From positions 1 to 11,879 of the forward strand of contig QHYF01000037.1 in the NCBI GenBank assembly GCA_003224075.1: a stretch of DNA of 11,879 bases, in the 5' to 3' direction. Below the pieces are notes generated by a model. That model did not search any database, was not told the DNA's origin, and worked only from the letters and a program-made list of their open reading frames with translations. This document shows positions 1 through 6,852 of this stretch, in pieces. The stretch comes from Acidobacteriota bacterium (GTDB lineage Bacteria > Acidobacteriota > Terriglobia > Acidiferrales > UBA7541). The position numbers and the translations under genes were made by a program. How positions within the stretch are numbered: position 1 is the stretch's first letter; the number at the start of each line of letters is the position of its first letter.

Positions 1-653
1 GCAGCCTCGGCATTCTCTCTGGCCACTTGCAGGACTGGCGTCCAATCGAGCGCGACGATTTCAGCGTTGGGGTTCTCCTTGGCAATCGTAATTCCAAACA
101 TTCCGTGCCCCGCCGCAATGTCCAGCACGCTGCACGGTTTGCCCTCGGCGGCCCCCGCAAGTTCCGCGACGAACCCTGCCGACCCCGTGGTCAACGGCGC
201 CATGCACCTGGCAAATGCGACCCACAGCTCATCATTCGGTTTTGTATTGTCGCCCTGCGCCACAGCGGTGCCGCCTTTTCGCACCGCCTCAGCCAGCGTT
301 TCAAAATTTTTCCTGCCCGATGCGCTTAAAAGAAAATCGGCCATCGATGCGACGCATGCCGGCGAATGGCGGTTCAGGAAAATCGCGGATTCCTGCGTCA
401 GTGCATAGCGCCCTTCCTCTTTCGTTAGAAATCCTAGGATCGCAAGGTAATCGCACAAAATTCGCACGCCGCGTTCTGCCGCACGGATTTTCGCCGCCAG
501 AGAAGCGGGCGTGTTCGCGCCGTCCGCAATCGCCGTGAAAATATCCAATTCGATTCCCGCTTGGAGCGCGGCGCTCTGTTGATAAGCGGTCAGGGTATTA
601 AAAATGTGTTCCGGGTTCGGCCGGCTCGTGGTTGTAGTTGTAGGTGTGGCCAT
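1..653 (-). CDS. SAM-dependent methyltransferase, dimerisation-domain type (3' end beyond window)
   Basis: Reading leftward from an ATG at 653-651, 217 codons are open and the gene leaves the window without a stop. Residues 1-10 are Thr-rich. Residues about 16-100 look like the winged-helix dimerisation region of plant-type and antibiotic O-methyltransferases (a helix with YQQSAALQAGIELDIF, then a helix-turn-helix-like stretch ending GFLTKEEGRYALT). Residues 175-188 hold motif I of class I methyltransferases (VLDIAAGHGMFGI), and ALDW at 201-204 fits the acidic residue that contacts the SAM ribose. An AGAGGAG Shine-Dalgarno lies about 11 nt before the ATG. It is divergent from the esterase gene. 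The substrate cannot be told: the family covers O-methyltransferases and also C- and N-methylating relatives. The fold assignment is firm; a function beyond methyl transfer is not. Confidence 0.85.
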   Translation of the reverse strand, partial: MATPTTTTTSRPNPEHIFNTLTAYQQSAALQAGIELDIFTAIADGANTPASLAAKIRAAERGVRILCDYLAILGFLTKEEGRYALTQESAIFLNRHSPACVASMADFLLSASGRKNFETLAEAVRKGGTAVAQGDNTKPNDELWVAFARCMAPLTTGSAGFVAELAGAAEGKPCSVLDIAAGHGMFGITIAKENPNAEIVALDWTPVLQVARENAEA

Positions 654-731
654 GAATTTGTGGCTCCTCTCCGAGTTTCAGCGCACTTCATTTTATTACG
701 CGCAATCGCTTTCCTGCACGGCTCAAATTCG

Positions 732-760
732 TTGCCCGGCTTGGATATCGCTGGCATACT
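732..760 (+). promoter_or_regulatory. Candidate sigma70-type promoter of the esterase gene
   Basis: TTGCCC (732-737) and CATACT (755-760) are separated by 17 nt. Each matches 4 of 6 consensus bases. This would start transcription near 767, about 28 nt before the esterase ATG. It is a pattern match only. Confidence 0.35.
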
Positions 761-794
761 TTCTCTCCCCCCGCAGGAAGCAAGAGGACAAAGG

Positions 795-1526
795 ATGAAA
801 CGCGAATATCACCGCTGGCATTCGCCGCGGCTGGGCATTGAGCTTGGCGTGGTTGTTTACGGCCACTGGGGCCCGCCACTGCTGGGGTTTCCGACCAGCG
901 CGGGGGATGAATTGGAGCTCGAAGGCCAGAGCATGGTCGGTGCGCTCGCGGATTTCATTGACGCAGGAAGAATCAAATTCTTTACCGCGAATTCCATTAA
1001 TGGTGAAAGTTTCTATAACAAGAGCACGCACCCGTTCCACCGCAGCTACGTGCAGGCGATGTTCGACTCCTATCTGCACGAGGAGGTGGTTCCCTTCATC
1101 TGGAACAACTGCCAGACGCAGGGAATCGCCATCTCCACGATGGGCGCATCGTTCGGGGCGTATCATGCGGCTAACTCGCTCTTCAAGCATCCCGACGTGA
1201 TCAAGCGGTGTTTCGCCATGTCCGGCGTGTACGACTTGCGAAATTTCATGGACGGAATGTTCGACGACAATTTTTATTTCAACAATCCGGTCGATTACCT
1301 CTCGAATATGAGCGATCCGTGGTTTTACGAGCAAATTGCCACGTGCGATATCCACATCACCACCGGCACGGGTCCGTGGGAGAACAGCGGCCCCACGTAC
1401 CGCCTCTCCGAAGTTCTTTCCAGCAAGGGCATACGCCATTCGCTCGACAACTGGGGTCCCCAGGGCGGCCACGACTGGCCGTACTGGAAGCACCAGATGA
1501 GAGAGTATGTGTCCCAGCTTTTCTGA
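795..1526 (+). CDS. Putative esterase, alpha/beta-hydrolase fold (PF00756-like)
   Basis: A 243-residue protein starting at ATG 795, chosen because AGAGGA lies 6-11 nt upstream and the homologous-looking sequence begins there; the open frame reaches back to 561 but that part reads like untranslated leader. The nucleophile elbow is GASFG at 117-121 (Ser119), and GGHDWPYW at 224-231 supplies the catalytic His (His226). The acid is not certain; the TGTGPWEN segment (190-197) lies where it would be expected. There is no signal peptide, so it is probably cytoplasmic. Length and motif order fit the small esterase group related to esterase D and mycolyltransferases. It faces the amide-ligase cluster convergently, across a 411-nt gap. 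It could therefore be a hydrolase or transferase working with that cluster, but the gap and opposite strand leave this as a guess. Confidence 0.85.
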   Translation: MKREYHRWHSPRLGIELGVVVYGHWGPPLLGFPTSAGDELELEGQSMVGALADFIDAGRIKFFTANSINGESFYNKSTHPFHRSYVQAMFDSYLHEEVVPFIWNNCQTQGIAISTMGASFGAYHAANSLFKHPDVIKRCFAMSGVYDLRNFMDGMFDDNFYFNNPVDYLSNMSDPWFYEQIATCDIHITTGTGPWENSGPTYRLSEVLSSKGIRHSLDNWGPQGGHDWPYWKHQMREYVSQLF

Positions 1527-1536
1527 AAGTGGACTT

Positions 1537-1564
1537 CCGGGAGAGGGTATTCCCCCGGCATTTT
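1537..1564 (+). terminator. Terminator-like hairpin after the esterase gene
   Basis: CCGGG (1537-1541) pairs with CCCGG (1554-1558), with three further pairs inside after one mismatch. A short TTTT run follows at 1561-1564. It starts 10 nt after the esterase stop. The short U-tract makes it a moderate intrinsic terminator. Confidence 0.5.
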
Positions 1565-1571
1565 GTATGGA

Positions 1572-1727
1572 TATCAAAACAAAGGAGTTAATAAATTTGC
1601 ATTTCGTAAGTGTAAGAAAACAAAGGGAATGGTTAGCGATTGATAACAGATGGAACCTCCCCCTCCTGTGTTTTTTGTAAGTGTTCAGCGTTGATTCTAA
1701 AGGGAGACCAAGTTCTTTGTTTTGATA
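1572..1727. repeat. 13-bp inverted repeat with 130-nt spacer
   Basis: TATCAAAACAAAG at 1572-1584 is exactly matched in inverse orientation by CTTTGTTTTGATA at 1715-1727. Inside and beside it lie copies of TTTyGyAAGTGT. No coding sequence fills the interval. The arms resemble short element ends, but no target-site duplication was recognised. Confidence 0.5.
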
Positions 1728-1886
1728 CGCTTTTGCAAGTGTTGATTCTGAATAGGTTCGAGGCGCGGCCTGTTTACAAAAAAGTAACTGGGGTGGGCGG
1801 AGGGATTCTGAGTGGTTTAGAAGGATCGGGCGGCGGGAGGCCATGGGTGGCAAGCGCAGAACAATGGCGCTGGCGTAAACAAAACT

Positions 1887-1914
1887 ATTCTAACACATTG
1901 GTACCTATTGTCAA
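1887..1914 (-). promoter_or_regulatory. Near-consensus leftward sigma70-type promoter
   Basis: On the minus strand a perfect TTGACA (1914-1909) is followed after 16 nt by TAGAAT (1892-1887), which is preceded by TG plus one base, an extended -10. It lies just downstream of the M29-like gene and points away from it into the gene-free stretch. The -35 box is one arm of an inverted repeat, TGTCAA (1909-1914) and TTGACA (1923-1928), which could be an operator. It is the best promoter match I found in the window. Confidence 0.6.
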
Positions 1915-1937
1915 GTGATTATTTGACAGCAGGGGAG

Positions 1938-2963
1938 TCAGGCGAGGCCGAGGTGAGCGAGGTAGTAGCGGCCCTTTTCGATGACCTGGTCGCTGTCAAT
2001 CCAGACGTCGCAGTTGCGGGCGAGGACGTCGACGTGCGTTCTGGATTTCCACTCGGCGTGGGTCTGGCTGCCGTAGGGATCGCCAAAGGCGATGTGGACT
2101 CCGGGAAACTTCTCGTCCTGAAGCAGGATGCCGATCATCTCGGATAGACCCAGATTCGTGCCGAAGGCGAGTTCACCGACGCGGTCACTGTTTTCGTCGG
2201 TATGGCAGTATTCCCAGAACTCCTCTTCCAAGTCTTCTCGCTCGCATCCCGCGCGGACCAAGCGGCCGCCCTGGATTTCCAGCACTAGAGGCGTCGGTTG
2301 CAGGTCCCCATACTTGCCATTGAAGTGGTCGCCGGCTGAGGCATCGCAGACAAACGTGCCATCGACCGTCGCGGGGGTGGTGAAGACTTCGCCGGCGGGG
2401 AGGTTCGACCAGTAGCGCGGGCTGATCAGACCGCTGGTCTTCACCCAATCGAGGCGGCGGTCGAAACGCGCGGCAATCTTTGTCCCCGCTTCCGTTTTCA
2501 CGGTCAGAGTTTCGGCACGCAGCATGCGTTGCCGCAGCTTGTCGCTGAGGCGGTCCACCATACGGTAATCGGCGCACATGCCCTGTTGCATGATTTGGGG
2601 CGTTACGCCGACCATGTGGGCATAGCGTATCTGACGGCGTTCAACCACTCTTACGATGGCCATGCGCGCGCCCAGTTCGCCGGGTTGCGGCGTTACGCAC
2701 ATTACGCCAACGTCCGCCGTTTCCAATGCGCTCAGGACTTCCGCGGGCGCGGCGCGCATCGGACGCGGTCCAAAATCTTCCAGCAACAATCCCGTCAACA
2801 AAGCCCGGCGTTCATCGAGCGCGGCAGCGAGGCTCGCCGCCACCGTGCGGCTGGCTTCGTCGGCAATCAGGGCCACATGCTCGCCTGGACGCACAGCAAG
2901 GCATGTTTCCACGGCGTTGCGCGCGCCCGGCATCAGTTCCGGTTGAGGAGATCCAAAGCTCAT
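1938..2963 (-). CDS. M29-type aminopeptidase-like metalloprotein
   Basis: A 341-residue protein. The C-terminal half matches the leucyl aminopeptidase (aminopeptidase T/S, MEROPS M29) pattern, and the metal ligand set can be placed: Glu192 in PAGEVFTTP, Glu264 in GELAFGTN, His290 in GVHIAFGDPYG, Tyr297, and His310 and Asp312 in THVDV. M29 enzymes are cobalt- or zinc-dependent aminopeptidases of about 400 residues, so this is a short member. The related fold also includes the NicX-type dihydroxypyridine dioxygenases, so hydrolysis is likely but not proven. No signal peptide is seen. The ATG at 2963 has only a weak SD. It lies 143 nt downstream of the circularly permuted ATP-grasp gene on the same strand and is probably the last gene of that cluster, where it could trim or degrade the peptide product. 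Confidence 0.8.
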   Translation of the reverse strand: MSFGSPQPELMPGARNAVETCLAVRPGEHVALIADEASRTVAASLAAALDERRALLTGLLLEDFGPRPMRAAPAEVLSALETADVGVMCVTPQPGELGARMAIVRVVERRQIRYAHMVGVTPQIMQQGMCADYRMVDRLSDKLRQRMLRAETLTVKTEAGTKIAARFDRRLDWVKTSGLISPRYWSNLPAGEVFTTPATVDGTFVCDASAGDHFNGKYGDLQPTPLVLEIQGGRLVRAGCEREDLEEEFWEYCHTDENSDRVGELAFGTNLGLSEMIGILLQDEKFPGVHIAFGDPYGSQTHAEWKSRTHVDVLARNCDVWIDSDQVIEKGRYYLAHLGLA

Positions 2964-3106
2964 ACGAATAATTCTACTTGAATCGTCCAGATATTCTAGC
3001 GGTGGCTTCCTGCCGAATTACTTTTTTTCAACTGGCCGAAGGGCCGGTTCCAGCAGTGCCGGGATGGGCAGACAAGCACGAATCGAAAAGAAGCGGCGAT
3101 GCTCCC
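2964..3106 (-). other. 143-nt intergenic gap inside the ligase cluster
   Basis: Between the permuted ATP-grasp gene and the M29-like gene. It holds a TAGAAT hexamer on the minus strand about 27 nt upstream of the M29-like ATG but no good -35 partner. A short GGCC hairpin with loop CTTC (about 3035-3046) is present without a U-tract. A separate promoter for the last gene is possible but not shown. Confidence 0.3.
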
Positions 3107-3120
3107 TCAGGATCCTGAGG
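3105..3120. repeat. Perfect 16-bp palindrome across a stop codon
   Basis: CCTCAGGATCCTGAGG is its own reverse complement. It contains the TGA stop (3109-3107) of the permuted ATP-grasp gene. As RNA it would give a 6-bp stem with a GATC loop. There is no U-tract, so it is not a standard terminator. Confidence 0.6.
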
Positions 3121-4507
3121 TTGAAATTCGAGGAGAGACGCGAAACGCCGGGACCTGGCCGCCGCCGCTGGTGACATTGGCAAGGCCAGTGGCGCTGAGG
3201 CGGGTGAGGAAGCCGCAGAGTTTGCCGCGGAACAAATACGGTGCGAAATCGACGAGCATGTCGCGGAAATCGACCTTCCCGACGTCCGCGATGTAAGGAA
3301 ACAGTTCGCGGCGGATGGGGATGCGTTCCTGGGCGATCCAGACGCCACTTGTGGCAGTGAGGGCGCGTTCGATGGCCTCATCCCAAGCGGCTTCGCCGGT
3401 TTCCCAGCCGAGGGTGACCCCGGAGCCGCCATACTCGTCGCTCGGTTTGAGTACCAGGTTTTCGCGCTCCCGGCGGATGAAGGCGAGCAACTCGACGGGC
3501 TGATCGTAATGGTCGGTCTTGACGTCCGCGACGACACGCGTCCAAGGGATGTGTTTCCGAATCAATTCGCGTTCGTCGTGCGAAAAGAGCGCGCCGTTCT
3601 GCGCGTCCGTCAACACCGCGAAAAAGGCTTTCACATGAGGGATTTTGCAGCGGAAATTGTTGGCGACGCAGACGGCGTTCGCGGAATAAGCTTTGACCAG
3701 CGCCGAACATTCGGCAGGCCTGGCGATGATGTCGTTGATAAGCACGCGGCGGTAGACGAGGTCGATTTTCTTGTCCTTGGCGACGAGGGATTTGCCGTCC
3801 CACTGGAGCTCGCGCGGATCGGCGATGAGCGTGGGGACGCCCATTCTCTCGAAGCGATCCTTGAGGATTTCGAATTCGCTCCAGGTGGGGACCTCTTTCC
3901 AATCCACAATGGCGATCTGGGGCTGCGTGGAGGACCCGCCCCAGTCCATATAGGTAGTCACCAGCGCATCGAGAAGCTTGGCGCTGAGCGGATAGCTGTG
4001 GATTTCATATTTCCTGGCAAATTGTCCCGTCACCGGAAGTTCGCGGAATATCTCAGCAAGGGTTTCCGCGTAGCCGGCGCCGGCGGGTGATTCGCCGTTG
4101 TATTCAGCAAACTTCAGAGAGTCCGGAAGCAAGAAGGCATCGAGACGTGAGGCGGTACTCGCCGGACCATAACCGGTGTGAATGCGAGCCAGGCGCTCTT
4201 CTTCCGGCCGCAGGTGTAATTGGGCAAGAAGATGTTTGTCTTCGAGGGCTGCAGTTGCCACGCGTTCGCCTAGTTCGGCGATCGTCTCCGCGACGGTTCG
4301 CACGCGCTGTTCGTCTTCCGGGGAGAGAAAGAAGGGGCGCAGGAATGGACAATGGACGCGGTCACCAAACGTGAGATTGGCCTTGCGCAGGCGCTTGAAT
4401 AATTCCTCCGGGAGAGCGGGCACGCGGAGAAGAATGGCTTTCAGAATTTCGTCCCACTCCTCCGACGAAGACGGATCAGGTAGCGACGGTGTCGGAGCGG
4501 TGGTCAT
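3107..4507 (-). CDS. Circularly permuted ATP-grasp ligase
   Basis: A 466-residue predicted carboxylate-amine ligase, joining a carboxylate to an amine through an acyl-phosphate at the cost of ATP. In classical ATP-grasp enzymes the nucleotide-binding glycine loop precedes the metal-binding acidic residues. Here an acid and Asn segment (FAEYNGESPAGAGYAE, 133-148) comes first and the glycine-loop-like segment (LVLKPSDEYGGSGVTLGWE, 351-369, Lys354) comes later, the order of circularly permuted ATP-grasp proteins. IAQERIPI at 391-398 fits the hinge that holds adenine. Its ATG overlaps the stop of the upstream ATP-grasp gene by 4 nt (ATGA, 4504-4507), so the two are translationally coupled and may act in sequence or as a pair. 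The SD is weak, as usual for coupled starts. The substrate is unknown; glutathionylspermidine synthase is a distant relative. The stop lies inside a 16-bp palindrome. Confidence 0.8.
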   Translation of the reverse strand: MTTAPTPSLPDPSSSEEWDEILKAILLRVPALPEELFKRLRKANLTFGDRVHCPFLRPFFLSPEDEQRVRTVAETIAELGERVATAALEDKHLLAQLHLRPEEERLARIHTGYGPASTASRLDAFLLPDSLKFAEYNGESPAGAGYAETLAEIFRELPVTGQFARKYEIHSYPLSAKLLDALVTTYMDWGGSSTQPQIAIVDWKEVPTWSEFEILKDRFERMGVPTLIADPRELQWDGKSLVAKDKKIDLVYRRVLINDIIARPAECSALVKAYSANAVCVANNFRCKIPHVKAFFAVLTDAQNGALFSHDERELIRKHIPWTRVVADVKTDHYDQPVELLAFIRRERENLVLKPSDEYGGSGVTLGWETGEAAWDEAIERALTATSGVWIAQERIPIRRELFPYIADVGKVDFRDMLVDFAPYLFRGKLCGFLTRLSATGLANVTSGGGQVPAFRVSPRISTSGS

Positions 4508-5535
4508 ATGGGTTTGGCCCCTGCTGATCCCGCCGCTGGGCGGGCCGCGGAGGCCTGCACGGCGACTGCGCTTTTTGGCGCCCCGGTGAATCCGGCGGCA
4601 CCACCGATGCCCAGCATTTCTTCCCAGCGCGGCCAGGGAGCCGAAGCCTTGCCATTCAGGGCGCGGTCAATCACCAGCCGCGCCATTTTTTCCACCACGT
4701 GCTCGAAATAGAATTCCGTGATGCGGTCCCGTTCGAAATCGGGTGCGGGATTCAGGAAGTCAATGGCGTAAGGCACGCCATCTTTGACGGCGAACTCGAT
4801 GGTATTCATTTCGTAACCCAGGGCCTGGTTGATGGTCTGCGCGTCTTTGACGACGCGCGCGCCCAGTTCCGCCGTCAAGTAAGCGTGATCGACGAGATAG
4901 CGGCGTTCCTTTGGGTCATAGTGCACGGGGAGAATGTCGTTCTTGCCGAACGTAAAGCAGCGCACGTACTGAGTGAAGTCAATGAACTGCTGAAGGGTCA
5001 TGCAGTAGGGCGAAGTCTTGTCATAAGCGGCGAGGAGTTCCTGTTTATTATTGACCTTGTAGACGTATTTCCAGCCGCCGCCGGAAAAGGGCTTCAAAAT
5101 GGCAGGCCGTCCGACATAATCCAGCAATCCGTCCCAGTCCATCGGGTATTGTAAGTTGTGGAGCGATTCGCTGGTGATGTCCACGTCGCTCGGATAACCC
5201 TTCTGCGGGAGGAGCACCGTTTTGGGGACGGCGATCCCCAACTTGGAGGCCACAGCGTAGTTGAAAAATTTGTCGTCGGCCGTCCACCAGAAGGGGTTAT
5301 TGATGACGTAGGTTCCCTGAAGAACGGCGTGCTTCAGGTGGCCACGGTAAAACTCAACTTCATGGGAGATGCGGTCGACGATGACACTGTACTCGGCCGG
5401 TTCGCCCATGCGCGTTCCGCCCAGCTTTACGAACTCCGCCGCGACGCCATCCTTCTTGCCAAGTTCGTTCACGCGCACGATAAACGCGGGCGGAAAGCTG
5501 TACTCCCGGCCGCAGAGAAGACCGACCTTTTTCAT
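4504..5535 (-). CDS. ATP-grasp domain ligase
   Basis: A 343-residue protein with the classical ATP-grasp order. An N-terminal pre-ATP-grasp part (1-85, beginning MKKVGLLCGREYSFPPAF) precedes an ATP-binding region with GRPAILKPFSGGGWKYVYKV (142-161; Lys148 and the GGG loop hold phosphates). The metal site is NTIEFAVKDGVPYAIDFLNP (244-263; Glu247, Asp259, Asn262). The last 35 residues or so are Ala, Pro and Gly-rich and look disordered. The ATG at 5535 has a good SD (AGGAG, 9 nt spacing) and follows the GCS2 gene by 49 nt. The enzyme is likely cytosolic and forms an amide bond, but the acceptor and donor cannot be read from sequence. The lysine-biosynthesis-like and RimK-like ligases are the nearest known types in layout. 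Confidence 0.83.
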   Translation of the reverse strand: MKKVGLLCGREYSFPPAFIVRVNELGKKDGVAAEFVKLGGTRMGEPAEYSVIVDRISHEVEFYRGHLKHAVLQGTYVINNPFWWTADDKFFNYAVASKLGIAVPKTVLLPQKGYPSDVDITSESLHNLQYPMDWDGLLDYVGRPAILKPFSGGGWKYVYKVNNKQELLAAYDKTSPYCMTLQQFIDFTQYVRCFTFGKNDILPVHYDPKERRYLVDHAYLTAELGARVVKDAQTINQALGYEMNTIEFAVKDGVPYAIDFLNPAPDFERDRITEFYFEHVVEKMARLVIDRALNGKASAPWPRWEEMLGIGGAAGFTGAPKSAVAVQASAARPAAGSAGAKPI

Positions 5536-5584
5536 ATTCGTGCTCCTGTCAGGGGCCAGTGGGGCGGCCTCGCTCGCAAGCGCT

Positions 5585-6721
5585 TCAGTTCACGGCGTGC
5601 GCCGAAGAGGTCCGAGGCTCGGTCACTCCGGCGCGGGTTTCGGCGACCAGGTGGCGCACGACGGACTTCAAGTCGCCGGTCTCCTGGAAGACGCGCAACT
5701 GGCGGTCCGCGCTTGTGCCTTCGTTCAAGATCGTGTGTACATACTGGACGGCGCTCCGGCTGCCCAGGTCGTCGACGACGTCGTCCACTAATTCGAGCAA
5801 TTCGGGAATGAGCTGGCGCATGGGCACTTCCGCTTCCTTGCCAAAGTCGATGAGTTTTCCATCGATGCCGTAACGCGCCGCGCGCCACTTGTTTTCTTCG
5901 ACGAGTGCGCGCCGGTAGAGGCGCCAACCGACGTTGCCCTGGTACAAGCGGTGGAGCTTCACAATGATCGCCTGGGTGAGCGCGGCGATGGCCACCGCCT
6001 CTTCCACTTTAGTGGAGACATCGAACATGCGGAATTCGAGAGTGCCGAAGGTGGGGTGCGGGCGCACGTCCCACCAAATCTTTTTGCCGTTGTCGATGCA
6101 GTTCAACTTGACGAGAAGATTTACAAAATTTTCGTAGGCGCTCCAGGATTCGAATTGTTCGGGCACACCGGTGCGCGGAAAGCGGCGGAACACCGTCGTG
6201 CGAAACGACTTGAGCCCGGTATTTCTGCCCATCCAGAAAGGCGAGCTGGTGGAGAGCGCCAGGAGATGCGGGAGGAAGTAGCGCACGCCGTTCATCAAGT
6301 CGATGGTAGTTTGCTTGTCGGGCATGGCGACGTGGACGTGCATGCCGAAGATGAGCAGGGATCGCGCGAGCTGCCCCATCTCTTCGATGATGTGCTGATA
6401 GCGCTCGCCGGGAGAAATAACCTGGTCAATCCAGCTAGAAAACGGGTGGGTGCCCGCGGCGGCGACCTGGAGCCCGGCGCGTTCGGCAGCAGCGACAAGT
6501 TCACCGCGCGTGCGATGCATTTCGATGCGCAGCTCACTCACGTTATCGCAGATGCGCGTGCCGGTTTCGACGATGGACTGGTGCAGCTCGTGCTTGACCT
6601 GCTCGGCAATGTCCGGAGAAGCCGCGGAAACGAGCTGGCTGACGTGCGAACGCAGCTCGCACGTTGCGGGATCAATGATCTGAAATTCCTCTTCGACGCC
6701 GATGGTGAAGCGGTGAGCCAT
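5585..6721 (-). CDS. YbdK-type carboxylate-amine ligase (GCS2 family)
   Basis: A 378-residue member of the glutamate-cysteine ligase type 2 family, whose characterised E. coli relative YbdK has weak gamma-glutamyl-cysteine ligase activity. The family signature GVEEEFQ is at 8-14 (metal-binding glutamates), with THPF at 91-94, GMHVHV at 126-131, WWDVRPHPTFGTLEFR at 216-231 and ENKWRAARYG at 276-285. Length is normal for the family. The ATG at 6721 is supported by GGAGGG with 8 nt spacing. It is the first gene of the leftward four-gene cluster, below a terminator and a structured leader. In this setting, next to two ATP-grasp ligases, it more likely makes the first bond of a small peptide or amide than glutathione, but that is inference. 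Confidence 0.9.
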   Translation of the reverse strand: MAHRFTIGVEEEFQIIDPATCELRSHVSQLVSAASPDIAEQVKHELHQSIVETGTRICDNVSELRIEMHRTRGELVAAAERAGLQVAAAGTHPFSSWIDQVISPGERYQHIIEEMGQLARSLLIFGMHVHVAMPDKQTTIDLMNGVRYFLPHLLALSTSSPFWMGRNTGLKSFRTTVFRRFPRTGVPEQFESWSAYENFVNLLVKLNCIDNGKKIWWDVRPHPTFGTLEFRMFDVSTKVEEAVAIAALTQAIIVKLHRLYQGNVGWRLYRRALVEENKWRAARYGIDGKLIDFGKEAEVPMRQLIPELLELVDDVVDDLGSRSAVQYVHTILNEGTSADRQLRVFQETGDLKSVVRHLVAETRAGVTEPRTSSAHAVN

Positions 6722-6796
6722 TGAAGTGGCCCTCCGGATCGCTGGTTTTTCTGCGGACTTCGAGAGCCAGTATCATACTCCGCTGTGGCGCAGAAT

Positions 6797-6833
6797 TGCA
6801 CGCGCCGGTATGTCCGGCGGAGGTTTGCGTGCA
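6797..6833 (-). promoter_or_regulatory. Two-part hairpin in the leader of the ligase cluster
   Basis: TGCACG (6797-6802) pairs with CGTGCA (6828-6833), and directly inside CGCCGG (6803-6808) pairs with CCGGCG (6814-6819) around a 5-nt loop. An 8-nt one-sided bulge (6820-6827) joins the two stems, giving 12 perfect pairs in total. It lies between the upstream terminator and the GCS2 start. It could be an RNA control element or a DNA operator; it does not match a riboswitch class I know. Confidence 0.45.
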
Positions 6834-6852
6834 TTTGTGACCTGCTGGTTAG

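Larger units (their letters stand above)
1565..1937. other. Gene-free, AT-richer intergenic stretch with repeats
   Basis: No convincing gene is present between the two convergent genes. The stretch is visibly poorer in G+C than its flanks. It carries a 13-bp inverted repeat (1572-1584 and 1715-1727), three degenerate copies of TTTyGyAAGTGT (1602, 1674 and 1731 onward), a repeated GATTCTrA motif (near 1693, 1743 and 1804) and a strong leftward promoter (1887-1914). Short open frames here have no recognisable protein features. It may be a mobile or multicopy intergenic element, or the template of a small RNA. Confidence 0.5.

Noticed and set aside
561..794. Longer N terminus for the esterase
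   Set aside because: It overlaps the methyltransferase gene and the leader; the ATG at 795 has the better SD and gives a normal-length esterase.
723..1853. Long leftward open frame of about 376 codons
   Set aside because: It starts with TTG, lies antisense to the esterase over most of its length and has no recognisable domain; the esterase motifs on the other strand explain the open frame.
1640..1918. Rightward open frame of about 92 codons in the gene-free stretch
   Set aside because: No family resemblance or good SD, and its composition follows the repeats.
3509..4090. Rightward open frame opposite the permuted ATP-grasp gene
   Set aside because: The minus-strand gene has clear ligase motifs; this frame is its complement with no domain.
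5158..6724. Long rightward open frames opposite the ATP-grasp and GCS2 genes
   Set aside because: They are antisense to genes with strong family signatures, a common effect of high third-position GC.
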